The notes below the pieces were generated by a model. It searched no databases. It saw only the letters and a list, made by a program, of their open reading frames with translations, and was not told the DNA's origin. From JAKFWF01 sp963732635 (GTDB taxonomy: Bacteria > Pseudomonadota > Alphaproteobacteria > Rhizobiales > Hyphomicrobiaceae), in contig CAVTAL010000014.1 of the NCBI GenBank assembly GCA_963732635.1, positions 1-64,000 on the forward strand: a stretch of DNA of 64,000 nucleotides, in the 5' to 3' direction. The stretch's first letter is position 1. Every line of letters begins with the position of its first letter. Both the position numbers and the translations under genes were made by a program. Below, in pieces: positions 1 to 9,782 of the stretch.

Positions 1-1280
1 GCCTGATCGAGATCGGCGATGATGTCGGCCTTGTCTTCGAGACCAATCGACAGACGCACCACGTCATTGCCGGCGCCGGCCGACGTCCGTTGCTCGTCGG
101 TCAACTGCCGATGTGTCGTCGACGCTGGGTGAATGATCAGTGAACGCACATCGCCGATGTTGGCCAAGTGCGAGAACAGCTTGACGCCTTGCACCAGCTT
201 GACGCCCGCGTCATAGCCGCCCTTAAGACCTATCGTGAACACCGCGCCGGCGCCCTTCGGGCAAATCTTCTTGTGCATCGCGTGATACTTGTTATCCGGC
301 AGGCCCGCATATTGCACCCACGATATCGCCGGGTGCTTCTGAAGATGCTGGGCAACCGCTAGCGCGTTCTCGCAGTGGCGCTGCATGCGCAGCGGCAACG
401 TCTCAATACCGGTGAGGATCAGGAAGGCGTTGAGCGGCGCGATCGCCGGCCCCATGTCGCGCAGACCCATGACACGGCATGCAATGGCAAAGGCAAAATT
501 GCCGAAGGTCTCGGCGAGCTTCATGCCGTTGTAGGAGGCATTTGGTTCGACCAGCGTCTTGTAGCGATGCTTGGCGCCCAACCAATCATAGGTGCCGCAA
601 TCGACGATAACGCCGCCAATTGAGTTGCCATGGCCACCCATGAACTTGGTCAGACTGTGCACGATGATGTCGGCGCCGTGCTCGCGCGGCCGGCATAGGT
701 AGGGCGAGGCCATGGTGTTGTCGACGATGAACGGCAGGTTGTGCTTTTTCGCTATCGCGGCGATTGCGGGCAGATCGACGATGATGCCGCCGGGATTGGC
801 GATCAACTCGCAATAGATGGCACGGGTCTTCGGCGTGATCGCCTTTTCGAAGCTCGCCGGATCGGTCGAGTCCGCCCAGGCCACATTCCAATTGAACTTC
901 TTGAAGGCATGGTTGAACTGGTTGACCGAGCCGCCATAGAGTTGCCGGCCAGCGACAAACTCGTCGCCGCTTTCCAGCAAGGTGTGGAACACCAGGAACT
1001 GCGCTGCATGGCCGGACGCGACGGCGAGCGCCGCAGTGCCGCCTTCGAGCGCCGCCACCCGGCCCTCCAGCACGCCTTGGGTGGGATTACCGATTCGCGA
1101 ATAGATATTGCCGAAAGCCTCCAACCCGAACAGGCTGGCGGCGTGATCGGCGTCGTTAAAGACAAACGAGGTGGTCTGGTAAATCGGTGTGACGCGAGCA
1201 CCGGTCGAGGGATCAGGCGTGGCGCCGGCGTGGATCGCCAGCGTGTTGAACCCCGGGGCGGCTGCGGGCTTGTCCGTCAT
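1..1280 (-). CDS. metY: O-acetylhomoserine sulfhydrylase (partial, 3' end cut by window edge)
   Basis: PLP enzyme of the Cys/Met metabolism family that makes homocysteine from O-acetylhomoserine and sulfide in the cytoplasm. The frame is open from the ATG at 1280 to the left edge (426 codons; the family is about 425-430 residues, so only a few residues are missing). The PLP lysine is K212 in SLTKFMGGHG, preceded by VASGHAAQ and VDNTMASPY. GGAG lies about 10 bases before the ATG. It is divergent from the next gene. O-succinylhomoserine as substrate is possible, but the length favours the acetyl type. Confidence 0.93.
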   Translation of the reverse strand, partial: MTDKPAAAPGFNTLAIHAGATPDPSTGARVTPIYQTTSFVFNDADHAASLFGLEAFGNIYSRIGNPTQGVLEGRVAALEGGTAALAVASGHAAQFLVFHTLLESGDEFVAGRQLYGGSVNQFNHAFKKFNWNVAWADSTDPASFEKAITPKTRAIYCELIANPGGIIVDLPAIAAIAKKHNLPFIVDNTMASPYLCRPREHGADIIVHSLTKFMGGHGNSIGGVIVDCGTYDWLGAKHRYKTLVEPNASYNGMKLAETFGNFAFAIACRVMGLRDMGPAIAPLNAFLILTGIETLPLRMQRHCENALAVAQHLQKHPAISWVQYAGLPDNKYHAMHKKICPKGAGAVFTIGLKGGYDAGVKLVQGVKLFSHLANIGDVRSLIIHPASTTHRQLTDEQRTSAGAGNDVVRLSIGLEDKADIIADLDQ

Positions 1281-1485
1281 GGCTTGGAACTCCTGTCCTG
1301 ATCACCTAGTTTGACGCTCAAGGTGCGGAGGCACGCTCCCGAGTCAACGGTTTTCGTGTGCGACGATGATCGCAACCGGACTGCTGAATTTCAATGGTCG
1401 CGGAAACCACGCCAAATGCCGTGCGCATGCCACGTTCGTGCCGCAACGGATATTTCACCGCCAACACGTTGCCGGGTATGGTATT

Positions 1486-1496
1486 TTGCATTGCAA
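1486..1496. promoter_or_regulatory. Palindrome TTGCATTGCAA in the metY / DUF1134 intergenic region
   Basis: A perfect 11-bp palindrome (TTGCA-T-TGCAA) centred 49 bases before the ATG at 1540. The same 11-mer occurs at 42910-42920, within another promoter region. It resembles the TGC...GCA operators reported for PhaR-type regulators of polyhydroxybutyrate genes, from memory. The role is inferred. Confidence 0.4.
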
Positions 1497-1539
1497 CATG
1501 TCGTCGCAGCTTTTCGGCAACCGATGATCGGACGAACTG

Positions 1540-2673
1540 ATGTTCAGACTTCGCTTCGCAGCTTTGATCGGCTGCCTGACCTTGAGCTTCGGCGCACCTG
1601 CGACCGCGCAGACGGCAGGCAAGGCCTGCAGTCAGGCCGACCTCGCCGCCGTCATCTCCGACATGAGCCTCAAACTGCGGAAGGCCAATGTCGATAGCCA
1701 GACACGGCTACGCGCCAGACTGCGCGAATTCGCGAAGCTCAAAGGCTGGAGCGAGAGCGAAACCGAAGAGAAAGGTCTCGATCTACTTGAGGACGACGAA
1801 ACCAAAGTGCAGGACGAGACCGCCAGCCATCTGCTCGGTCAAATCGACAAGCTCGGCCAATCGAACGATGCCGCTCCGTCCTGCAAGCAGATCGACGAAC
1901 TGAAAGCGGTGGCGGCTCAGCTGCTTGAAGTGACGTCGGCGAAGGCCGCCCATGTTTCGGCCAAGCTCGATGGCGAATTGCGCAATGCGCGTCCAACGAT
2001 TGCCTCCCCGTCCGCCATTCCACCCGCGTCTGAGCCGAAGCGCGTCGCTCCGGCAACGGAAACCGCAATCCCGCCCGCCAAGACGCCAGTGAAACCCAGC
2101 TGGGAAACTGCCGTTCGTCCGAGCGACGCCTACGTTCCGCCGCCATTGGCGCCGGCCGCACCCGCACCGGTATCAGCCAACGCCGCAGAACTACAATTCT
2201 CGGTCGACGACATCCGCGCCGCCGGCCGCGGCTTCTTCGGCTCGATATCGGCCGAACTCGCGGCCGTCATCGAATACATGTTCAAGAGCTATGGCCGACC
2301 GACCGGCTATATCCTAGGCACCGAGGGCGGCGCGGCGCTGCTTGCCGGACTGCGCTACGGCGATGGCATGTTCGTGACCAAGTTCGCCGGCGAACGCAAA
2401 ATCTATTGGCAAGGACCGTCGGTCGGCTACGATTTCGGCCTGACCGGTTCACGCACCATGATCTTGATCTATGGCCTGACGAACCCCGACGAGATGCTGC
2501 AACGCTTCGGCGGCGTCGACGGCTCGGCCTATTTGGTCGGTGGCGCCGGTGTCACCATCATGAAGAATGGGCCGATCATCCTGGCGCCCATCCGCACCGG
2601 CCTCGGCCTGCGACTGGGCGCCAATATCGGCTACCTGAGGTTCACCGCCAAGCCGCGCTTCAATCCACTATGA
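1540..2673 (+). CDS. Exported DUF1134 (EipA-type) envelope protein with long N-terminal extension
   Basis: 377 residues. A signal peptide spans about 1-23 (basic start, hydrophobic core, ATA-Q). Residues 25-145 are charged and helical with two cysteines (C30, C115) that could form a disulfide. A proline/alanine-rich linker follows (about 150-215), then the DUF1134 domain (about 220-372) with the conserved glycine-rich run GTEGGAALLAGLRYGDG. DUF1134 is known from EipA, a periplasmic protein needed for envelope integrity in Brucella. EipA itself is about 200 residues, so the first half here is an addition of unknown role. No strong SD is visible. Confidence 0.8.
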   Translation: MFRLRFAALIGCLTLSFGAPATAQTAGKACSQADLAAVISDMSLKLRKANVDSQTRLRARLREFAKLKGWSESETEEKGLDLLEDDETKVQDETASHLLGQIDKLGQSNDAAPSCKQIDELKAVAAQLLEVTSAKAAHVSAKLDGELRNARPTIASPSAIPPASEPKRVAPATETAIPPAKTPVKPSWETAVRPSDAYVPPPLAPAAPAPVSANAAELQFSVDDIRAAGRGFFGSISAELAAVIEYMFKSYGRPTGYILGTEGGAALLAGLRYGDGMFVTKFAGERKIYWQGPSVGYDFGLTGSRTMILIYGLTNPDEMLQRFGGVDGSAYLVGGAGVTIMKNGPIILAPIRTGLGLRLGANIGYLRFTAKPRFNPL

Positions 2674-2684
2674 CGAATGCGCGG

Positions 2685-5205
2685 TCAGCTGCGTAACCGC
2701 ATGTTGTCCGGATCGAACGGGCTTTCGGCGATCACCACGGCGCGGTGGCTTTTGCCAAGAATTGTGATGTCGAGTTCCTGGCCGATCTCGCCGAGATCCG
2801 GGCGCACCATGCCAAGTGCCAGCGACTTAGCCGACCCGCCAGCCGTAACCGCCGTTGGTGGCGCGGCCGATCATCTGGCCCTGGTGCAGGATCGGCTCGG
2901 AGCCGCGCACGTCCGAGCCATCGTCGGTCACGCCGTGGATTTCGAGGGTAACGAAGCGGTTGGCGAACCCCTTCTGTTGCCACGCCACCAGCGCATCCCG
3001 GCCGATGAACTGGCCCTTGCTGAGATTGACAAAGCGGTCGAGGCCCGACTCGAGCGCCGCATACTCGATCGACATTTCGCGGCCGATCAGCCGGTACGAT
3101 TTCTCGATCGACAGCGCGATCATCGCCTTGATGCCGTAGGGCCGGATACCGGCTGCCTTGCCCGCATCCATCAGCTTGTCGAAGATGTAGTTCTGTGTCT
3201 CGATCGGATGATGCAGCTCGAAGCCGAGTTCGCCGACGTAGTTGACGCGAAGACACTTCGCCACCGCCGCACCGACCGAGATCGCCTGTCCCGACAACCA
3301 GGGGAAGGCTTTGTTCGACAGATCGGTATCGGTCAGCTTCTGCAGCACCTCGCGTGAGCGTGGACCGGCGATCACCAGCACACCCATCTGCGTTGTGATC
3401 TTTTGCAGATCGACCGAGCCGTCGCGTGGGCGCGCCTTCTGCAGGTAATCCCAGTCGTGCCGCTCGAGTGCGCCCGGCCCGACGAGATAGAACTGCTGTG
3501 GCCCCTCGCGGAACACCGTGAACTCGGCGCGCACGCCACCGTTCTTCGACAGCATGTGGACGAGACCGACGCGCCCGATTCTGCCCGGCAGCTTATTGGC
3601 GACGAGTCCGTCGAGCCAGGCTTCGGCGCCCGGTCCCGACACCTCGTATTTGGCGAACGGCGTCATGTCCTGCAGGCCGACCGCTTCGGACACATGGCGG
3701 CACTCGTCACCGACAAACTTGAAGTAGTTGGAGCGGCGGAAGCTCCACTTCTCGCGCGGTGCCTTGCCATCGGCCGGGGGCGATGGATGATTGTGGTTGA
3801 GCAGCACGTCCGGATAGGCCTTTTCGGCGTCGCTGAGCTGATAGCCGGCGGGCGCGAACCAGCCCGGACGTTCCCAGCCGTAGACCGAGCCGAACACCGC
3901 GCCGAGCTTGGCCATCCGGTCGTAGCATGGCGCCTGCTTCAACGGCCGCGCCGCCAGCCGCTCTTCGTCCGGATAATGCATGGTGAAGACGTTGGCGTAG
4001 GCTTCCTCGTTTTTCTCGCGAAGGTAGCCGCGACCCGCATAGGGGCCGAACCGGCGCGGATCGACGCCCAGCATATCGACCGAGCTTTCACCTTCGACCA
4101 TCCATTCGGCGAGCTGCCAGCCAGCGCCGCCCGCCGCCGTGATGCCGAACGAGTGCCCCTCGTTGAGCCATACGTTGGGCAGGTCCCAAGCCGGGCCGAC
4201 GATCGGTGAGCCGTCGGGCGTATAGCAGATGGCGCCGTTGTAGACCTTCTTGATGCCGACCTCGCCGAACGCCGGTACGCGGGCAATCGCGGTCTCGATG
4301 TGCGGCGCGATGCGTTCCAGGTCCTCCTGGAACAGCTCGAACTCGCTTTGCTCGCTCGGCCCATCGACATAGCAGCACGGTGCGCCCGGCTCATAGGGGC
4401 CGAGGATCAGGCCGCCATTCTCCTCGCGCATGTACCAGGAACTGTCGCTCTCGCGCAGCACGCCCATCTCGGGCAGCCCTTGGCTTTGGCGCGCAACGAT
4501 CGCCGGATGCGGCTCTGTCACCACATACTGGTGCTCGACCGGGATCACCGGAATGTCGAGCCCGAGCATGCGCCCGGTCTGGCGCGCGAAATTGCCTGTG
4601 GCTGAGACCACGTGTTCACACGTGATGGTGCCCTTGTCGGTTACGACCTGCCATTCACCCGAAGTCGACCGCGTGATCGCCGTCACGGTTGTATGTCGAT
4701 AGATCTCGGCACCCTTGGCGCGCGCGCCCTTGGCCAGTGCCTGGGTCAGGTCAGCCGGCTGGATGTAGCCGTCGTCAGGGTGCTGGATGGCACCGAGTAT
4801 GCCCTCGACGTTGGCAAGCGGCCAGATCTCCTTGACCTGCCCCGGCGTGAGCACATTCACCGTTACGCCGAGCGTCTCGGCGATGCCCTTGTAATACAGG
4901 AACTCGTCCATCCGGTCGGGCGTGCGGGCGAGGCGGATGTTCGAAACCTGCTTGAGGCCGACCGGTTGGCCGGTCTCGGCTTCGAGTGTCTTGTAGAGAG
5001 CGACCGAGTATTTGTGAATCTGCCCGACCGAATAGGAAAGGTTAAAGAGTGGTAGCAATCCGGCCGCGTGCCAAGTTGAACCAGAAGTGAGTTCGCGCCG
5101 CTCGACCAGCACGCAGTCGCTCCAGCCCTTCTTGGCCAGATGATAGAGTGTGGAGACGCCGACGACGCCTCCCCCGATGACGACGACTCGTGCGTGAGAT
5201 TTCAT
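2685..5205 (-). CDS. FAD-dependent dimethylglycine/sarcosine dehydrogenase-like protein (apparent frameshift near 2826)
   Basis: Oxidative N-demethylase type with an N-terminal DAO flavin domain (about 1-370), an FAO middle domain and a C-terminal GcvT-like tetrahydrofolate-binding region. The dinucleotide motif is GGGVVG; the histidine that carries covalent FAD in DMGDH is H46 in SGSTWHAAGL. I start at 5205 (MKSHARVVVIGGG) rather than 5244 because it fits the family and has GGGG upstream. The uninterrupted frame stops at 2827 just after GYGWRVG. One extra T there hides the usual ending, which continues in another frame as KSLALGMVRPDLGEIG and stops at 2685. Substrate could be dimethylglycine, sarcosine or a related methylamine. 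Confidence 0.85.
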
Positions 5206-5452
5206 GTTTATCGCCCCAGGAATTGCCGTGAACAGCACCATCACGACCGACCGTCAATCCGTCTAGCGGGCAGCCGACGAGCACTAACGCCGCGACGACC
5301 AATGCGATCAGGCATGATCGCTCTCATGCGGCTCAATCCCGCGACGCCAGCGATCCGCAGACGGCATTTAGCCACTTGTAAACAATTACTGCTGCAATGA
5401 TCGACACAGGGGACCATTTCGCCTCAGTAAGACTGATCGCGCAGCGAGTGAC

Positions 5453-6334
5453 ATGTCCGTCAACCTAGTGCTTTTCGACGATCTCGGCACCCATTGGGAC
5501 GGCGGTTCACCGCGCCTGCGCAACTCCTTTGGCAGCCCGGTGTCCAACGATGAATTTTCGACCTATGTCGTAAAGAACATGGGCTTCATCGCCGTCCACG
5601 GTTATGGCCGCTCATGCGAGATCAGGCTGCGACCTAGTCTGGTCAGCCCGGCCGCTTTCGCGGCGCTTCAGCACTACCTTAAGTCGCGCGTATTCGAACG
5701 GATCGTGACGGCGCGATACGATACCGATTGGGTCTATGGCCTGCATGCCAACAAAGATGCGGCGCTGGCCAAAATCGAGGCGTCACTTGCCGCGTCGCTA
5801 AGTCCGCGCCCTGGGGACTATCTCATGCGGCCACTGACGAAAGCCGAACTGCCCCGCAATACGCCGATGCATCAGGCATTGCATTCACTGATCGAGAACT
5901 GGCCAACGCTGTCCAAGTCAGTTCACCGCGATGGGTTGTCCAATATCATCAAGCAGTCGCTGCTTGGAAGATACACCGTAGTTGATAGTGGGTCCGATGG
6001 GCAGAACCTGACATTCCGCGAAATCGGCACCGGGTTCATGAGTTACAATGACGACTGGGTCGCACGCTCGCAAGGACGGCCAGTCGACAACCTTGAAGAT
6101 GCTGCTTACGGTCGGTGGGCAGCTTCCGGCTATCGCGAGGCGCTACAATCAGGGCTACCTACTTTGTGTCAGGTCGATGCAATCATGAACACACCCAGGC
6201 TCGGCCGAGCACGCGTCCGGTATGCGCGCGTGCTGCTTCCGGTCAGGTCAAATGGCGGCGCGATGCTACTAACCAGTTCTATACTCGACCCGACGATCGA
6301 CCTGCGTGCTGAACTGCTCAAGAAAATCGCTTAG
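5453..6334 (+). CDS. Hypothetical protein with PAS-like C-terminal region
   Basis: 293 residues, no signal peptide or membrane segment. I do not recognise the N-terminal half. Residues about 175-285 (from LGRYTVVD through MLLTSSILD) read like the alphaproteobacterial PAS_5-type fold, a sensory or ligand pocket, but no cofactor ligand is evident. The gene stands alone on the plus strand and converges on the next gene, sharing 66 bp of their 3' ends. The overlap suggests the pair evolved together. A role as small-molecule sensor is inference only. Confidence 0.55.
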   Translation: MSVNLVLFDDLGTHWDGGSPRLRNSFGSPVSNDEFSTYVVKNMGFIAVHGYGRSCEIRLRPSLVSPAAFAALQHYLKSRVFERIVTARYDTDWVYGLHANKDAALAKIEASLAASLSPRPGDYLMRPLTKAELPRNTPMHQALHSLIENWPTLSKSVHRDGLSNIIKQSLLGRYTVVDSGSDGQNLTFREIGTGFMSYNDDWVARSQGRPVDNLEDAAYGRWAASGYREALQSGLPTLCQVDAIMNTPRLGRARVRYARVLLPVRSNGGAMLLTSSILDPTIDLRAELLKKIA

Positions 6335-7102
6335 ATCGTCAAGCATCTGATCAGACTTCATTTGCAATAGAGCGCATCTGAATGTGCCCAGTCGGGTGTT
6401 GCGCAACGTCACGTCCCAATCAATGTCAGTGTAGCCACAACGCTCGGCCACCCCTTTGTTGACTAGCTGCTCTGCCATCAACGTCGTCGTAACGTCGGTA
6501 TACCAGCGGGTGAATGCGTACGCTCGCGAGATCCTGGGAAGGATTCCCGTTAGGAACCTGCCACGATAGTCGGGCCTAAACCACACCCCACCCGAATAAG
6601 CGACCTGCCCATTAAGTCGATCCGCCGACTTGGCAGTCACGTCTATCCGTTCATCTGGCAAGCGCTGCCGTTCCGGATCTGGGTAGAATATTCCGAGCGT
6701 CGAAGCCTCATCTGCAAATGTCGTGCTGGTCCACGAGTAAAGTCTTGCAGCCTGCGTCGCGACTACGTCGCCGGTCCGATCGCGACCCAGCAACGCGAAC
6801 GTGTTGTCGTCATTGATCCCGCCAAAGCTCGGATCAAACACTGTTACTAGTGGCCGCCATGTATTCGAATTGCGACGGTTGACCTCAATCAGGTCATCAA
6901 GCGTCGCGAATGACAGGGTAATACCGCGCTCGCGCAGCGCCGCATCGGCCTTAAGAAAAAATCGGCCCAGCAGATCGACCGGGCCGTAATCAATGCGCAG
7001 ACCTTCGAGCAGTGACTTACCGGCCAATCCATTCAATGCTGGCGCCAACGGGACCAGCGGCTCGACCGCTTCCCGGTTGCCCAGTCTCGCAACTCCACTC
7101 AT
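6269..7102 (-). CDS. GNAT-like acyltransferase-fold protein, function unknown
   Basis: 277 residues from the ATG at 7102, chosen because GGGGAAG lies 6-7 bases upstream (an in-frame ATG at 7171 lacks an SD). The stretch QVAYSGGVWFRPDYRGRF followed by LTGILPRISRAYAF resembles motif A of GNAT acetyltransferases, with the strand, the R-rich loop and the following helix. The substrate is unknown. It converges on the PAS-like gene and their coding ends overlap by 66 bp. Acyl-homoserine-lactone synthases also have this fold, but I see none of their conserved residues with certainty. Confidence 0.5.
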   Translation of the reverse strand: MSGVARLGNREAVEPLVPLAPALNGLAGKSLLEGLRIDYGPVDLLGRFFLKADAALRERGITLSFATLDDLIEVNRRNSNTWRPLVTVFDPSFGGINDDNTFALLGRDRTGDVVATQAARLYSWTSTTFADEASTLGIFYPDPERQRLPDERIDVTAKSADRLNGQVAYSGGVWFRPDYRGRFLTGILPRISRAYAFTRWYTDVTTTLMAEQLVNKGVAERCGYTDIDWDVTLRNTRLGTFRCALLQMKSDQMLDDLSDFLEQFSTQVDRRVEYRTG

Positions 7103-7197
7103 CTTCACTTCCCCTCGGCCATGCCCCAATTCTGGCCGAAGGTTAACTCCTTGTTCGGTAATGACAAGCAAGAGTTAAGGCGAAGCACCATTTTTGG

Positions 7198-8316
7198 TCA
7201 GCGGGCGAGATAGGTGCGATGGATTTCGGCGCCGTCAGCCCGACGCGTTGCGACAGCGAGCGCACCAGCGCCTTCGAAAGCCTGGCGCGACAGGCCGGCT
7301 GCAATCGGTGCCACCGGTTCGGCCTTGCCGCCATCAGCCGAAGCCAGAAATGCGGCGACGTTCGCGGTCGTCGGCACCGCGCCCGCGACCTCATGTTGAT
7401 CGCCGATTGCCTCGGTGGCGCTGGCATCAAGCAGCTTCGGCCACATCTTGGCGAACAAGCCGTGCGACGGATAAACTTCCGCGCTGGAGATGCGGCCGTT
7501 GACAGCGAAAACCACGCCCACGAACTCACCATTGCTGGCCTGATCCTGCAATGCATTGACATAGGCAGCCTTGGCCGCGCTCAACGCCTCGTTTTCCAGC
7601 GACAACTGCAGACTCGAAGCCGATGCCCCGGACGAGACTTTGGCCTTGAGATTGCTCGATAATTTCTCCTGAATCTTGCCGACGTTGGCCCAAACCTCGC
7701 TTTGCCGGCTGCCGGTGTCGGAGTTACCACGACCAAGCGCCTGCGGACGTACGCGTGCGGATTGGGCCGGGTCACCAGCCGGTGCGAGACTGCCAGTTGC
7801 AGTGTCGGGGCGAGGCTTCGCCGGCGCCAGCATGGCGAGCTTGGCCTCGCGCGACGGGACCGCTTTGTCCGAACTGGCAAATAGCTTCACGTCTTCCTTG
7901 CCACGTGCCGACCAGCGGCCCTGCTCGACGCAGAAGGCCCCAATCGGCATACGACCGGACTTGGCCGACAGCAACAAACTAACGGTCAACACCCGGTCCT
8001 GCTGGCCGCCCTTTACGATATCTCCGGCTTGGATGAATACTTCGCCCGGGCCAGAATTCTCGACTTCGAGTTGATTTACGTCGCCGGTTTCGTGCACCGT
8101 GACCATGCCTTTGGCCAGGGCTTCGGACAAAGTTAACGGCACCGGTCCGGAAGTCGAGGCGCCGCGTAGGAAGAAAACCGACAAATTGGCGTGAGTGACA
8201 GGTTCCGCAACGCGCGGCGCTGATTGAGCCTTGGCACCACCAATACCGAAAGCGGCGGCCGCGACACCGACGGCAATTGTAAACGTCAATGTGGATAACG
8301 ACATCGATTGCGACAT
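7198..8316 (-). CDS. Exported ARPP-1 (DUF6569-like) domain protein
   Basis: 372 residues from 8316, preceded by GGGAG. Signal peptide about 1-30 (hydrophobic run, then GGAKAQ). The middle contains the characteristic GDIVKGGQQDRVL block seen in ARPP-1 family proteins, whose activity is not established to my knowledge. A low-complexity Ala/Pro/Arg region (about 140-200) precedes a helical C-terminal part. The neighbouring gene to the right is divergent, and a FNR/FixK-like box lies between them. Confidence 0.6.
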   Translation of the reverse strand: MSQSMSLSTLTFTIAVGVAAAAFGIGGAKAQSAPRVAEPVTHANLSVFFLRGASTSGPVPLTLSEALAKGMVTVHETGDVNQLEVENSGPGEVFIQAGDIVKGGQQDRVLTVSLLLSAKSGRMPIGAFCVEQGRWSARGKEDVKLFASSDKAVPSREAKLAMLAPAKPRPDTATGSLAPAGDPAQSARVRPQALGRGNSDTGSRQSEVWANVGKIQEKLSSNLKAKVSSGASASSLQLSLENEALSAAKAAYVNALQDQASNGEFVGVVFAVNGRISSAEVYPSHGLFAKMWPKLLDASATEAIGDQHEVAGAVPTTANVAAFLASADGGKAEPVAPIAAGLSRQAFEGAGALAVATRRADGAEIHRTYLAR

Positions 8317-8424
8317 CCGTGCTACTCCCTGGAATGACAGTTTTCGCCTCAAGAGCGGTCATAGGCCGGATTTAGGGCGGAAGCGGGCGTCGGGCGCGGC
8401 CGGACTGTGACCAGACGGCGGCAA

Positions 8425-8438
8425 TTGAGATAGATCAA
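8425..8438. promoter_or_regulatory. FNR/FixK-like box TTGAGATAGATCAA
   Basis: Matches TTGA-N6-TCAA, the consensus for FNR/FixK regulators. It is 109 bases before the ARPP-1 start and 168 before the desaturase start, so either divergent gene could be the target. Seen in sequence; function inferred. Confidence 0.45.
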
Positions 8439-8605
8439 AATATTCGTCGACATTTCGCTCTTGTGGATGCAACGAAGCCACAGCGACGCCAAATGCTGTG
8501 CGTCCGCGACGAGTTGGCATCTCCCATTTGCCGCGAACATGATAGCTGGAATGCCTGTCAGGAATCGCCTGAACCAGGCCTGATCCGCGAGGACCCGCAC
8601 TGTCT

Positions 8606-9700
8606 ATGAACAGATCCACAAGCTCGGCCGTATTGGACCGGAAGAATGTCTCCATTGACCGCGCCAGCATGGCGCAGAATGCCGCCAGTGAAATGAAGGC
8701 TTTGGCGCGCAGAATGGCAGCCCATTGCAACCAGTACCGTGGCGCTTCCTCGAAGGCCGCGATCTGGCAGATTGCCTCGACCGCGGCCGCCTTCGTCGTG
8801 CTCATCGGCCTGATGCTGAAGTCGCTTGAAATCTCATACCTGATTACACTGGTTCTGGCATTGCCGGCAGCCGGACTGCTGCTTCGCTTCTTCATCATGC
8901 AGCACGACTGCGGTCACGGCTCATTCCTGCCGACCCGGGCGGCAAACGATATCCTGGGCCGACTACTCAGTGTGCTCACGCTCACGCCCTATGGACTGTG
9001 GCGGCGCGAGCATGCGCAGCACCACGCGGCCTCAGGTAATCTCGACCGTCGCGGCATCGGCGACATCACGACGCTGACAGTCGCGGAATACGGGGCGCTG
9101 CCGCTGAGTGGCCGCATCAAATATCGAATTTACCGCAATCCAATCTTCCTGTTCGGCTTCGGCCTGCCGGTCTATTTCATGATCCTGCAGCGCTTGCCCT
9201 GGCTTCATCCCTACCCAGCCAGCCAGACCTGGGGCAGCGTCATGCGTCTCAACGCGGGCCTTGTGGTGTTCTATGCCCCCCTGATGTGGTCGTTCGGATG
9301 GGCCAACATCCTAATGATCGCAATCCCAATTCTGATTTTGTCCGCGTCAATTGGTGGCTGGCTGTTCTTCATCCAGCACCAGTTTGAAGGCACGCATTGG
9401 GAACAGGGCAATTCATGGGACTTCCAGGTCGCGGCCATATACGGCAGCTCGTACTACGTGTTGCCCCCCGTCCTGCAGTGGTTCACGGGTAACATCGGGC
9501 TGCACCACATTCACCACCTGTGCAGCATGATCCCGAACTACAAGCTGCAGGCCTGCCTCGATGCCAGCCCGGAGCTGAAATCGCTGAATCGGTTGACGTT
9601 GTTGGAAAGCCTGTCCTGCGCGCGATTGACGTTGTGGGACGAAGCCAACCGCAAGCTGATCGGCTTCCGCGAGTTCCGCACCCGCCACGCACACGCGTAG
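8606..9700 (+). CDS. Membrane fatty acid desaturase (delta-12 / omega-6 type)
   Basis: 364 residues. It introduces a double bond into membrane acyl chains using O2 and a di-iron centre at the inner membrane. The three histidine boxes are all present: HDCGH (100-104), HAQHH (136-140) and HHIHH (300-304). Two pairs of hydrophobic segments lie at about 55-95 and 180-260. Box spacing and the single-copy HHIHH ending fit FADS-type phospholipid desaturases. The start has no clear SD; an ATG 21 codons later is an alternative. A strong terminator follows at 9725. Confidence 0.88.
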   Translation: MNRSTSSAVLDRKNVSIDRASMAQNAASEMKALARRMAAHCNQYRGASSKAAIWQIASTAAAFVVLIGLMLKSLEISYLITLVLALPAAGLLLRFFIMQHDCGHGSFLPTRAANDILGRLLSVLTLTPYGLWRREHAQHHAASGNLDRRGIGDITTLTVAEYGALPLSGRIKYRIYRNPIFLFGFGLPVYFMILQRLPWLHPYPASQTWGSVMRLNAGLVVFYAPLMWSFGWANILMIAIPILILSASIGGWLFFIQHQFEGTHWEQGNSWDFQVAAIYGSSYYVLPPVLQWFTGNIGLHHIHHLCSMIPNYKLQACLDASPELKSLNRLTLLESLSCARLTLWDEANRKLIGFREFRTRHAHA

Positions 9701-9724
9701 GCCTTGGACCAATTGGCGAATAAG

Positions 9725-9755
9725 AAAAAGGCCCGGTCATGCACCGGGCCTTTTT
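9725..9755. terminator. Bidirectional rho-independent terminator
   Basis: A 13-bp perfect stem (AAAAAGGCCCGGT / ACCGGGCCTTTTT) with loop CATGC. T-tracts on both strands serve the desaturase (+) and the converging GH114-like gene (-). Confidence 0.92.
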
Positions 9756-9782
9756 CATATCCATCGGTTAAAGCAACTGCCG

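Noticed and set aside
741..1301. Long plus-strand frames opposite metY and other real genes
   Set aside because: They are antisense shadows caused by high GC; the opposite strand carries the conserved motifs.
1281..1539. Possible SAM riboswitch upstream of metY
   Set aside because: I looked for SAM-II-like pairing and conserved bases on the minus strand and saw only a 4-bp hairpin (GTGC-GGAG-GCAC at 1325-1336) and an ordinary SD.
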